From: Devosia pacifica
GTDB taxonomy: Bacteria > Pseudomonadota > Alphaproteobacteria > Rhizobiales > Devosiaceae
Length of the DNA: 64,000 bases
NCBI RefSeq assembly: GCF_014652635.1
Contig: NZ_BMZE01000003.1
Span: forward strand, 248,001 to 312,000
Reading direction: 5' to 3'
Shown piece after piece: positions 39,746 to 48,420 of this stretch. Positions within the stretch are counted from its first letter, which is position 1, and each line of letters starts with the position of its first letter. The notes under the pieces are model-generated. The model saw only the letters and a list, made by a program, of their open reading frames with translations, ran no database searches and was not told the DNA's origin. A program made the position numbers and the translations under genes.

Positions 39746-41202
39746 TCGATAACCTCGCCGGCAAGCGACAAAAGCTGGTCGAGGTCGACGCAGTGTTCGA
39801 GATGAGCGGCCAGATCATCAAGCGCCTGTTCGACGCCCGATTCATAGCTCTGCCCCTTGGATGGATCGAGGTGCAGAAATGCGCGGCGGAAGCTGTCGCT
39901 CGCGAACACGCCGTGCAGATAGGTGCCGGTGACGCGGCCATCAGCGGATTGTGCGCCCTCCGACACACCGGCCAGTTGCGCGAATGGATTTGAGATGTCC
40001 GGGCCCCTGCTGACGCCCATATGCATGTGGTAACCCGAAAGCGGCGTTCCGGTGATGACGTGCGTGCCGGTTTCGAGACGAAGCTGTTTTTGCGGCTCGA
40101 TGATCGTATCGATGTCGAGCAGGCCCAGCCCCTCGCTAGTACCGGGGTACCCCTCGACGCCATCTGGATCGGCAATAGTGCGGCCCAACATCTGGTAGCC
40201 ACCACAAATACCAAAAATCCGGGTTCCGAGGCGGTACAAGGCCCGGATATCCTCGTCCCAGCCTGCGCTTTTCAGCGCTTCGAGGTCGGAGCGGGTCGCT
40301 TTCGAGCCAGGCAAGACGACGATATCGGCGTCACGTGGAAGCGGGTCGCCTTGATTGACCATGACAAGGCGCACATCGGGTTCCGACCGCAGCGGATCGA
40401 GGTCGTCGAAATTGGCGATGCGCGGCAGTCGCGGCACCGCGATGGTGATATGCCCTACGCTCGCTTCAGCAGGAGCATCGAGAGCGAGCACGTCCTCTGC
40501 GGGCAGTTTGCGCGCATCGGCGAAGTAGGGCACCGGGCCAAGAACCGGCCGTCTGGTGGTTTCGGCAATGAAGGCCGCACCGTCGCTGAAGAGGCTTGGA
40601 TCGCCCTGGAACTTGTTGATCAGGCTGGCTTTGACGAGGTCTGCATCCTCGGGAGCGATCACCGCGAAGGTCCCGACAATGGCGGCAATGACGCCGCCGC
40701 GCTGGATGTCGCCGACCAGCACGACGGGGACGTTGGCAGCGCGGGCAAAGCCGAAATTGGCAAGATCGGCGGCGCGCAGATTGATCTCGGAGGCGCTGCC
40801 GGCGCCTTCGACCAGAACAAGGTCAGTTTCTGTTGCGAGTTCGTGAAAAGCACCGAGAACCTCGGGCATGTATTCTGCGCGGCGCTTGAAGTAGTCGCGG
40901 GCGCTCATCGAGGCCACGCGCTTGCCGCGCACGATCACCTGGGCGCCGGTTTCCTGTTCGGGCTTGAGCAAGACCGGGTTCATCGCCGTGATAGGAGCCA
41001 GACGCGAAGCCCTGGCCTGAAGCGCCTGAGCGCGACCGATCTCTCCACCATCTGCGGTGACTGCGGCATTGTTGGACATGTTCTGCGGTTTGAACGGAGC
41101 GACCTTCAGGCCGCGATTTGCAAAGGCACGGCAAAGGCCAGCGACGAGCATTGATTTACCGACATCCGATCCGGTACCCATGAACATAAGCGCCCGGGTC
41201 AT
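39742..41202 (-). CDS. cobQ: Cobyric acid synthase
   Basis: This 486-residue glutamine amidotransferase amidates four side chains of adenosylcobyrinic diamide. The N-terminal dethiobiotin synthetase-like domain begins FMGTGSDVGKSMLVAGL, and the class I amidotransferase domain has the nucleophile in FGICGGYQMLGR and the late histidine in TGTYLHGVF. The ATG at 41202 overlaps the cobB stop by four bases. Confidence 0.97.
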   Translation of the reverse strand: MTRALMFMGTGSDVGKSMLVAGLCRAFANRGLKVAPFKPQNMSNNAAVTADGGEIGRAQALQARASRLAPITAMNPVLLKPEQETGAQVIVRGKRVASMSARDYFKRRAEYMPEVLGAFHELATETDLVLVEGAGSASEINLRAADLANFGFARAANVPVVLVGDIQRGGVIAAIVGTFAVIAPEDADLVKASLINKFQGDPSLFSDGAAFIAETTRRPVLGPVPYFADARKLPAEDVLALDAPAEASVGHITIAVPRLPRIANFDDLDPLRSEPDVRLVMVNQGDPLPRDADIVVLPGSKATRSDLEALKSAGWDEDIRALYRLGTRIFGICGGYQMLGRTIADPDGVEGYPGTSEGLGLLDIDTIIEPQKQLRLETGTHVITGTPLSGYHMHMGVSRGPDISNPFAQLAGVSEGAQSADGRVTGTYLHGVFASDSFRRAFLHLDPSKGQSYESGVEQALDDLAAHLEHCVDLDQLLSLAGEVIE

Positions 41203-42506
41203 TGTGATGCCCGATCGATGACATGGGCGTATGAACCCATCACCCGGCCAACGACGGTGCCCATTGGCGGCAGTTGCGTGCCCTCGGCATCGCTGGCGCC
41301 GAACAGCGGATCGCCGCCAAACGCTTCGACACTGGAATAATGGAACTCGTGCCCTCTGAGGGCAGGGGGCCAGACCAACGGGCTATCGTGGTTCAGGACA
41401 CGATATCCGAGGGTTCGGCGTGGCCTGTCGATGCGCGTCACGACGGGGAGCAAGCCGGCCATTTGGTGCGGGATGCCAGCCTTGTCGATCAGCGCTTCGC
41501 CCAGCGCCATGAAGCCCCCGCATTCGCCGTAGATCAGCGCGCCGCGGGCCTGCGTTGCGGCGAGCCCCGCCTTGAATGTGCTGGCAGCGGCCAGCGTCGC
41601 GCCGTGAAGTTCGGGATACCCGCCCGGCAGGAACACAGCATCGGCCGATGAATCCGGCGCTTCGTCCGCCAGCGGCGAAAACGGCATCAACTCGGCCCCA
41701 GCCCGCCGCCAATCCTCAAGCAGATGCGGATAGACGAACGCGAATGCACCGTCCGTTGCAATGGCAATGCGCTGGCCCAGCGGCGCAAGGCCTGAGACAG
41801 CGTCTTCGGGCTTTGGTAGCGCCAGAGCAATCGCTTGCACCCGACTGAGATCGAGGTGATCCGTGACGATCCCGCCGGCATCAGCGACGACGCTGTCGAA
41901 GTGCGCGATCTCGGCTGGAAGCACCAGCCCGAGGTGTCTTTCGGGCAGCGCGAGGCCAGTGCGGCGGGGAATGGCGCCGAGGCATTCAATGCCGGTCGCG
42001 GCAAGCGCCCTCATCAGCATGCGTTCATGCCGGGTGGTCGCGACGCGGTTGAGAATGACGGCGGCGACGTTCACATCGTCGCGCCAGCGCGCAAAACCGG
42101 AGACCAGAGCGGCGACGGACTGGCTTTGACGCTCGGCATCGACCACCAGAACCACCGGGAGCCCCAATGCTGCGGCAAGGTCTGCTGTAGAGCCCTGACC
42201 ATCTGCGGCGCCATCGAACAGCCCCATGACACCTTCGACGACAAGCAGATCGCTGCCGTGAGCAGCGGTGCTTGCCAGATGCTTTAACCGATCCGGCGGC
42301 ATTGCCCACGGGTCGAGGTTGACCGCGGGGGTGCCGGCCGTGTGGCCGAGAATGGCCGCGTCGATATAGTCGGGTCCGGTCTTGGCGGCGGCAACGTTCG
42401 TTCCGGCGGCTCTGAGTGCTGCCAACAGCCCCAGCGTCAGCACGGTCTTGCCGGAGCCCGAGCGCGGTGCGGCGATGATCACGCCGCGCGGATCACCCAA
42501 AGCCAT
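41199..42506 (-). CDS. cobB: Hydrogenobyrinic/cobyrinic acid a,c-diamide synthase
   Basis: A protein of about 435 residues from the ATG at 42506 (MALGDPRGVIIAAP), where GGGAG is just upstream; an ATG at 42527 is also possible. The start lies inside the end of cobA (14-base overlap). Domains: P-loop RSGSGKTVLTLGLLAAL at the N-terminus, glutaminase domain with YGECGGFMALGEAL and GHEFHYSSVE. It amidates the a and c side chains. Whether its natural substrate is metal-free hydrogenobyrinate or cobyrinate depends on where cobalt enters, which this cluster leaves open. Confidence 0.95.
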   Translation of the reverse strand: MALGDPRGVIIAAPRSGSGKTVLTLGLLAALRAAGTNVAAAKTGPDYIDAAILGHTAGTPAVNLDPWAMPPDRLKHLASTAAHGSDLLVVEGVMGLFDGAADGQGSTADLAAALGLPVVLVVDAERQSQSVAALVSGFARWRDDVNVAAVILNRVATTRHERMLMRALAATGIECLGAIPRRTGLALPERHLGLVLPAEIAHFDSVVADAGGIVTDHLDLSRVQAIALALPKPEDAVSGLAPLGQRIAIATDGAFAFVYPHLLEDWRRAGAELMPFSPLADEAPDSSADAVFLPGGYPELHGATLAAASTFKAGLAATQARGALIYGECGGFMALGEALIDKAGIPHQMAGLLPVVTRIDRPRRTLGYRVLNHDSPLVWPPALRGHEFHYSSVEAFGGDPLFGASDAEGTQLPPMGTVVGRVMGSYAHVIDRASQ

Positions 42507-43344
42507 GCTCCCGTGCTGCCCCGACATACCAATCGAGCGACTGCCGAAACCCGCTGACAGGGCCAAGAACGACAATCGCCGGCGTTGGAACAGATTCGAG
42601 CGCGCCTGCAGCACCCAGCGTTGTTTCGATCACCTGCTGTTCGGGCGCAGCAGCATTTGAAACGATCGCCAACCGATCGTTGGGGTCGCGGCCAGCAGCT
42701 AGGAGGCGCTGGGTGATCGAGGACAGGTGCTTGACGGCCATGAACATGACGATGACCGGCGCTGCTTTTGCGACCGCCTGCCAATCGACCGACTGCGGCA
42801 TGTTGCCGGTATCGTCGTGCCCGGTCAAAAAGATCACCGCCTGGTTGGTATCGCGATGGGTGACCGGGATGCCGGCATAGGCCAGGCCGCCAAGACCGGC
42901 GGTGATGCCGGGGACGATCCTGAAGCTGATGCCCTGTTCGACGAGCGCTAGAGCTTCCTCGCCGCCGCGCCCGAACATGAACGGATCGCCGCCCTTGAGG
43001 CGCAGAACACGCTTATTGGCGCGCGCATACTCAACGAGCTTCAGGGTGATATCGACCTGCTTGGCGCTCGGCTTGCCACCGCGCTTGCCTGCAAAGACGC
43101 GCTCGGCGCGCGCCGGCGCGCAGGCCAGCAGTCGCTCCGAAACCAGCGCGTCGTAAACGATAACGTCGGCCTGCCCCAGCGCATGGTAGCCGAGCAGCGA
43201 GATCAAACCCGGCGCACCCGGACCTGCACCCACAAGCCAAACGGAGCCCGGCTCGAAAGGCGGAAAATCCGCCTTTTGCAGAGCCGCGAAATGCCCGCTC
43301 GGAATCAGCCGTGACAGCAGTCGTCGAAACATGCGTTTCCCCAT
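42493..43344 (-). CDS. cobA: Uroporphyrinogen-III C-methyltransferase
   Basis: This 283-residue SAM-dependent enzyme makes precorrin-2. Motifs are VWLVGAGPGAPGLISLLG, VYDALVSERLL, LKGGDPFMFGRGGEE and PGITAGLGGLAYAGIPVTHRD. ATG 43344 is used; ATG 43332 with GGGGAA five bases upstream is a good alternative. There is no fused CysG or HemD domain. First gene of the cobA-cobB-cobQ-cbiB unit, divergent from cbiD across only about 30-40 bases, so the two promoters must overlap. Confidence 0.96.
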   Translation of the reverse strand: MGKRMFRRLLSRLIPSGHFAALQKADFPPFEPGSVWLVGAGPGAPGLISLLGYHALGQADVIVYDALVSERLLACAPARAERVFAGKRGGKPSAKQVDITLKLVEYARANKRVLRLKGGDPFMFGRGGEEALALVEQGISFRIVPGITAGLGGLAYAGIPVTHRDTNQAVIFLTGHDDTGNMPQSVDWQAVAKAAPVIVMFMAVKHLSSITQRLLAAGRDPNDRLAIVSNAAAPEQQVIETTLGAAGALESVPTPAIVVLGPVSGFRQSLDWYVGAAREHGFG

Positions 43345-43372
43345 TGCGACGGAGCTTATATACGTCCTGACG

Positions 43373-44476
43373 ATGAGTGAAACCGGCGATGCGCAGCAGA
43401 TGACAGGAAAGGCGTTGCGGCGCGGCTGGACAACAGGCGCCTGTGCGACGGCGGCGACGAAGTCGGCGCTCTACGCGCTGCTCGGCGCCGACTTCATCGA
43501 CCCGGTGACGATCACTCTGCCAAAGGGCGAAACACCCGCGTTTGCGCTGGCACACGAGGACCGGGGCCCTGACTGGGCCTTGGCGGGAATCATCAAGGAT
43601 GCCGGGGATGACCCGGACGTCACGCACGGCGCGCTGGTTAGTGCACGTGTCGCGCGCGGCGAACCGGGGAGCGGGATCGTGTTTCATGCCGGCGACGGCG
43701 TCGGGATGGTGACGCGACCGGGGCTGCCGATCGATGTGGGCGAACCAGCGATCAATCCGGTGCCGCGTAGCATGATGCAGCAGGTCGCGCTGGAGAGTGC
43801 CGAAACGTTCGGCGTATCGCCCGACTTTTCGATCACCATAGGGGTTCGTGACGGCGCAAGGCTTGCGGAAAAAACCTGGAACCCGCGGCTCGGTATCGTC
43901 GGTGGGCTGTCCATTCTCGGCACGACGGGTATCGTCGTTCCGTATTCCTGTTCGGCGTGGATTCATTCCATTCATCGCGGAATCGACGTGGCGCGGGCGA
44001 TGGGGCTGAGCCATGTCGTCGGCTCGACCGGCGATCGATCTGAACAGGCTGCGCGCGCAAGGCTTGGCCTTCGAGAAGAAGCTTATCTCGACATGGGCGA
44101 TTTCGTTGGCGGGATGCTGAAATATCTCCGCCAACACCCTGTCGAGACCGTGACGATTGCAGGCGGTTTCGCCAAGATCAGCAAGCTGGCGCAAGGGGCA
44201 TTGGACCTCCATTCAGCGCGCGGTACGGTCGACCTCGAGACGTTGGCGCAGATGGTTCTGGCGGCGGGGGGCGGCGATGAGCTGGCCACTGTGACCCGTG
44301 CGGCAAACACCGCCAACGAGGCGCTGCAACACGCCCGCGACGCCGGCATCCCGCTGGGAAACCTTGTGGCTGAAGCGGCGCGCAAGACGGCCCAGCATGT
44401 CCTGAGGGGCGGCGCGGCGGTAAGCATTCTGGTGGTTGACCGACGTGGTGCGATTGTTGGCGAGGCTGGGCTGTGA
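43373..44476 (+). CDS. cbiD: Cobalt-precorrin-5B C1-methyltransferase (CbiD)
   Basis: This 367-residue protein has the CbiD hallmark RRGWTTGACATAATKSALYALLG, then GDGVGMVTRPGLPIDVGEPAINPVPR and the late CGVTVAGGFAKISKLA-like VTIAGGFAKISKLAQG. CbiD methylates C1 in the cobalt-early pathway. It occurs in some bacteria with otherwise aerobic-type cob genes, where it takes the place of CobF, and no cobF is seen here. The start at ATG 43373 has a weak ribosome site; an upstream reading to 43331 overlaps cobA. Its stop overlaps the cobK start. Confidence 0.95.
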   Translation: MSETGDAQQMTGKALRRGWTTGACATAATKSALYALLGADFIDPVTITLPKGETPAFALAHEDRGPDWALAGIIKDAGDDPDVTHGALVSARVARGEPGSGIVFHAGDGVGMVTRPGLPIDVGEPAINPVPRSMMQQVALESAETFGVSPDFSITIGVRDGARLAEKTWNPRLGIVGGLSILGTTGIVVPYSCSAWIHSIHRGIDVARAMGLSHVVGSTGDRSEQAARARLGLREEAYLDMGDFVGGMLKYLRQHPVETVTIAGGFAKISKLAQGALDLHSARGTVDLETLAQMVLAAGGGDELATVTRAANTANEALQHARDAGIPLGNLVAEAARKTAQHVLRGGAAVSILVVDRRGAIVGEAGL

Positions 44477-45195
44477 AGGTTCTGATCCTCGGTGGGACCG
44501 GGGAAGCCCGCGCCCTCGCCTCGGCGCTCAGCGGGGCCGGGCATCAGCCGACGACGGCGCTTGCGGGGCGGACCAGCGCCATCGATGCGCTCGCAGGAGC
44601 GGTGCATATCGGGGCATTTGGCGGGGCTGAAGGGCTTTCTAACTATCTGAAATCCGAAGGTTTTGAGCGGCTGGTGGATGCAACGCATCCTTATGCGGCG
44701 CAGATCTCCGGCAATGCCGTTGCGGCGGCCGAGCTTTGCGGAATTGCGCTAGTGCGGCTGGTGCGACCATGCTGGGAGCCGGCTGATGGCGATGCGTGGG
44801 TGCGGGTCGCCGATATCGCTGAAGCGTCACACATGCTGCCAGCTAATGCTAACGTCTTGTTAACAACCGGGCACCGCGGGCTCGAGCAGTTTGCCGAGCG
44901 CTCTGACTGCTCATTTACGGCGCGCCTGATCGAGCCGTCGGATGTCTCACCGCCGGAGCACATGAAGGTGCTGCTGTCGCGACCGCCGCACGCTTATGAA
45001 AGCGAATGCGCCTTGTTGCAGCGCCTTGGGGCGACGCATCTGGTGACGAAGAATGCCGGTGGCCGGCAGACGGCGCAAAAGCTGGTGGCGGCGCGCGATC
45101 TGGGTGTTGAGGTGGTGATGATCGAGCGCCCCGTACTTGCCGCCGCCGACGAGGTGGAGGATGTCGCGGCGGTTCTCGCCTGGATGGGCCGCTAG
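44473..45195 (+). CDS. cobK: Precorrin-6A (or cobalt-precorrin-6A) reductase
   Basis: This 240-residue NADPH-dependent reductase has the N-terminal LILGGTGEARALASAL, VDATHPYAAQIS in the middle and LVTKNAGGRQTAQKLVAA near the end, all CobK/CbiJ signatures. The start is GTG at 44473, overlapping the cbiD stop by four bases (GTGA). It converges on cobM with a four-base tail overlap. Confidence 0.95.
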   Translation: MKVLILGGTGEARALASALSGAGHQPTTALAGRTSAIDALAGAVHIGAFGGAEGLSNYLKSEGFERLVDATHPYAAQISGNAVAAAELCGIALVRLVRPCWEPADGDAWVRVADIAEASHMLPANANVLLTTGHRGLEQFAERSDCSFTARLIEPSDVSPPEHMKVLLSRPPHAYESECALLQRLGATHLVTKNAGGRQTAQKLVAARDLGVEVVMIERPVLAAADEVEDVAAVLAWMGR

Positions 45196-45971
45196 GCGGA
45201 GCGGCTGCGCTTCTTGCCGGCATTGCGCAGGATATGCGCGTAATCCGGCGCGTAAAGGCGCGAATCGTTGAAACGGGTTTCGCCAAAGACATGACCAACG
45301 AACACCAAAGCGGTGCGTGTGATCTTTTCGGCCCGCACCCGCGCCTTCAGTTCCGACAGCGTCGTGATGATGATCTTCTCGTCCGGCCAGGTGGCGCGAT
45401 AGACAACGATCGCCGGGCAGTCGGCGCCGTAATGCGGCGTTAGCGCTTCCTCGACATAGGCGAGGTTGCGGATGGACAAGTGGATAGCCAGTGTTGCTTT
45501 CGATGCGCCGAGCTGTTCGAGGCGCTCGCCGTCCGGCATGGCGCTGGCCTTGCCCGATGTGCGCGTCAGGATCACGGTCTGCGCGATTTCCGGCAGGGTC
45601 AACTCGGTGGCCAATGCCGCGGCGGCCCCGGCGAAAGCCGGCACGCCGGGCACAACCTGATAGTCGATCCCGAGCGCATCGAGGCGGCGCATCTGTTCGG
45701 CGACCGCGCCATAAAGCGATGGATCGCCTGAATGCACCCGCGCCACGTCTTCGCCGCGCGCATCGGCTTCGGCCATATCAGCGATTATCTCATCGAGATG
45801 CATCGGCGCGGTGTCCTTGACGATGCCATCCTTAGGCGCGGACGCCACGATCTCTTCGGGCACGAGCGAGCCTGCATAAAGGCATACCGGACAGCGTTCG
45901 ATCAGCCTGAGGCCGCGTACGGTGATGAGGTCTGCGGCGCCCGGACCGGCGCCAATGAAATAGACTGTCAT
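45192..45971 (-). CDS. cobM: Precorrin-4 C11-methyltransferase
   Basis: This 259-residue tetrapyrrole methylase has FIGAGPGAADLITVRGLRL at the N-terminus, ARVHSGDPSLYGAVAEQM as the SAM loop, and LVFVGHVFGE near the end, typical of CobM/CbiF. ATG at 45971 overlaps the upstream cbiG-cobJ stop by four bases. It is the last gene of the cbiX-led unit. Confidence 0.96.
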   Translation of the reverse strand: MTVYFIGAGPGAADLITVRGLRLIERCPVCLYAGSLVPEEIVASAPKDGIVKDTAPMHLDEIIADMAEADARGEDVARVHSGDPSLYGAVAEQMRRLDALGIDYQVVPGVPAFAGAAAALATELTLPEIAQTVILTRTSGKASAMPDGERLEQLGASKATLAIHLSIRNLAYVEEALTPHYGADCPAIVVYRATWPDEKIIITTLSELKARVRAEKITRTALVFVGHVFGETRFNDSRLYAPDYAHILRNAGKKRSRSA

Positions 45972-47710
45972 GAGTGCTTTCGCTCGTAGCCGCGCGGTGT
46001 GAAGGCAAGCGTACGCCCATCACCGCGCGTGAGTGTTCTGGTGGTGCTGGCGCCGAACAGCACAACCGTCAGCATATCGATTTCGGTCGGATCGAACGCT
46101 GCAAGCGTCGTCACCCGGACATGTTCTTCGGGTCTTCCCACATTGGTGCCGATGACCACAGGCGTAGTGCCGGGGCGATGCTCAAGAAAGATCGCCTTGG
46201 CCTTTTCGATCAGATCAAGGCGGCGGCGCGAGCGCGGGTTGTAAAACGCGGTGACGAAATCCGCCTCGGCGGCGGCCTCAAGGCGTGACAGGATCGCTTC
46301 TCGCGGGGTCAGCAGATCCGACAGCGAGATGGCGCAGAAATCATGCCCAAGGATGGCGCCGGCGGCAGCGGATGCAGCCTGCATGGCTGAGATTCCCGGA
46401 TGGCTTTCGACTATTACGCGCCGCGCGCTTTCGGAGACCGCGCGCTCGCCTTCGGCATCGAGCAATTCATAGACAAGCGTCGCCATGGCGTAGATCTGCG
46501 CGTCGCCGGAGCAAATCAGCGCAACGCGGCGCCCCTCGCCTGCCAGCTCAAGTGCGTGGCGCACCCGCACCTCTTCATCGCCCAAGTCGAACCGGTGCTG
46601 GTGCTGGCCATTTTCGAGGTCACTAGCCAGATCGAGGTATAGGCCGTAGCCCACCCAATCCTCGGCTTGCAGCAGCACGGCGCTCGCATCGGCGCTTCGC
46701 TGTTGCGGATCACCGGGCCCGAGACCAACGATGTGCACCACACCGACGGCGCGCCCGAATTTTGCGGCGTCGATAGGCGCTGACGCCTCACCGACGGCGC
46801 AGGTGGCGCGGCGCGATTTGTGTTTGGGAACGCGCATATCCCCAGCCTTGCAGGCCACGGCTTCTGCAACGCCGGGTGTGCCAACTTCCGCCGCGACGAT
46901 GCTCGACGGATTGAGCAGGCGATGGCTTTCCGCTGCGAGGGCTTCGGGGGAGAATACGCGGAAAGGCACGCCGAAATGCGCGGCTGCACGATGCAGCGCA
47001 GTTTCGTCTGCCTTGACATCAATGCTGCCGATGGCGGCCAGCGCCATCTTTGAAAGACCGGCCTCTGCAAGCGTTGCTTCGAGCAAGCCGATGACTTCGG
47101 CGGCATCGGTGCCGCGCTCACAGCCGACACCGGCAACCAGAGTGCGCGGCCTGATGACCAGGTCTGCGACAAGGCTGGTTTCCGGGCCGATTGCGACGGT
47201 GAGCGAAGACTGCGGATCGATCGGATATCCCGCGTCGGCAAGCAATGTGGCATCACCCGCAACTTGAAGCGCTTCGCCCGACAGAACACGGGCCATCACG
47301 TGTTTGGCCGCACTCCGGTCCTCTAGACGATAGCCGTCCGGCAGATCGTCTAGGGCATGCGCGAAGCGTTCGTCGGACGCGGTGGTGAGGGCAGCGCTGC
47401 CGCCCAGGGCTTCTGCGATTTCGCGTGCCAGGCGGTTGGCCCCATGGTGACCGCCTAGAAGCGGCACGGCGTGGGCACCATTCTGGCTGACTGCAATGAC
47501 GGGCGGTTCAATGTGCTTGTCGCCAAGCAAGGGCGCGAGCACCCGGATCAGAATGCCGGCGGCGCAAACGCCGATGATGGGACGGCCTTGAGTGAATGCG
47601 AGGCGCACCGCCTCGGCGCTGCCGGGCACCTGTTCGGCACCAAGCGCCTCGACGATGCGCGCTGCCGTCGCCTCCCCGGTTGCGGCAAATGTCAGAACCA
47701 GTGGCTTCAA
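45968..47710 (-). CDS. CbiG-CobJ fusion: cobalt-precorrin-5A hydrolase domain plus precorrin-3B C17-methyltransferase
   Basis: This protein of 580 residues joins two enzymes. Residues about 1-310 are CbiG: N-terminal domain (IIGVCAAGILIRVLAPLLGD, LLGGHHGANRLAREIAEALG), then the CobE/CbiG C-terminal domain (LVAGVGCERGTDAAEV, SIDVKADETAL). Residues about 330-580 are CobJ (VHIVGLGPGDPQQRS, LICSGDAQIYAMATLVYE, FVTAFYNPRSRRR, VVIGTNVGR). CobJ contracts the ring and methylates C17; CbiG opens the delta-lactone in the cobalt-early route. The start is TTG at 47710, overlapping the cobI stop by four bases. CbiG-CobJ fusions are known elsewhere; the CbiG half is notable because no CobG or CobZ is visible. 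Confidence 0.93.
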   Translation of the reverse strand: MKPLVLTFAATGEATAARIVEALGAEQVPGSAEAVRLAFTQGRPIIGVCAAGILIRVLAPLLGDKHIEPPVIAVSQNGAHAVPLLGGHHGANRLAREIAEALGGSAALTTASDERFAHALDDLPDGYRLEDRSAAKHVMARVLSGEALQVAGDATLLADAGYPIDPQSSLTVAIGPETSLVADLVIRPRTLVAGVGCERGTDAAEVIGLLEATLAEAGLSKMALAAIGSIDVKADETALHRAAAHFGVPFRVFSPEALAAESHRLLNPSSIVAAEVGTPGVAEAVACKAGDMRVPKHKSRRATCAVGEASAPIDAAKFGRAVGVVHIVGLGPGDPQQRSADASAVLLQAEDWVGYGLYLDLASDLENGQHQHRFDLGDEEVRVRHALELAGEGRRVALICSGDAQIYAMATLVYELLDAEGERAVSESARRVIVESHPGISAMQAASAAAGAILGHDFCAISLSDLLTPREAILSRLEAAAEADFVTAFYNPRSRRRLDLIEKAKAIFLEHRPGTTPVVIGTNVGRPEEHVRVTTLAAFDPTEIDMLTVVLFGASTTRTLTRGDGRTLAFTPRGYERKHS

Positions 47711-48420
47711 GGCGTGCGCCCCCAGGGTTCATGACCACGATAGCAAAGGATGATCGAGAAATACGGCCGCTCGTCATGGCGGAAGGCCGAGAGTGGCGAG
47801 ATGCGCTCACGGCCAGAGCTGGCGTGTTCGACGACGACGGCATTGCCGGCGTGGCCGGTTTCCATCAACAGGGCCCTGACCCTGTCGAAGTGGCGTCCGA
47901 CCTTGATAATCGCTGCGGCAGGCGCATTCGCGAGCTCTTCGCGTAGCGTTTCATCCGGCAGCGGCGCCGGCAGAACCTTGAGGACCTCATTGCGCGCCGC
48001 GATTGGTCGCCGGATGGACGCTGCGGCGGCAGTCAGCGAACTGACGCCGGGGACAATCTCGATTGGGGCGTGCGACGCGATGCGATCAACGAGGTACATT
48101 GCCGAGCCATAAAACAGCGGATCGCCTTCACACAGATAGGCTATGTCGTCACCGGCATTGAGGCGCGTCAGCATGGCCGCTGCGGCACGATCGTAGGCGG
48201 CCTTTGCCGGTGCGCGATCGACCCGCATCGGGATGGTAATCGGCATGCGCTCGGCATCGGGGTTGAGGTGCGGGCTGGCGATTTCGAGGGCCAGCGCCTG
48301 ATCCTCGACCGTCGCCGGATAGGCAACGACCGGGGCCGTTCCCAACAGCCTCGCGGCTTTCAGCGTCAGCAACTCCGGATCACCGGGGCCGACGCCAATT
48401 AAATGCAGAGTTCCCGTCAT
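47707..48420 (-). CDS. cobI: Precorrin-2 C20-methyltransferase
   Basis: This 237-residue methylase has LHLIGVGPGDPELLTLKAARLL at the start (only its first part is diagnostic), YLCEGDPLFYGSAMYLVDRI as SAM loop, and EIVPGVSSLTAAAA. The ATG at 48420 overlaps the cobL stop by four bases (ATGA), so an earlier ATG at 48438 is not needed. It precedes cbiG-cobJ, with which it also overlaps. Confidence 0.95.
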   Translation of the reverse strand: MTGTLHLIGVGPGDPELLTLKAARLLGTAPVVAYPATVEDQALALEIASPHLNPDAERMPITIPMRVDRAPAKAAYDRAAAAMLTRLNAGDDIAYLCEGDPLFYGSAMYLVDRIASHAPIEIVPGVSSLTAAAASIRRPIAARNEVLKVLPAPLPDETLREELANAPAAAIIKVGRHFDRVRALLMETGHAGNAVVVEHASSGRERISPLSAFRHDERPYFSIILCYRGHEPWGRTP

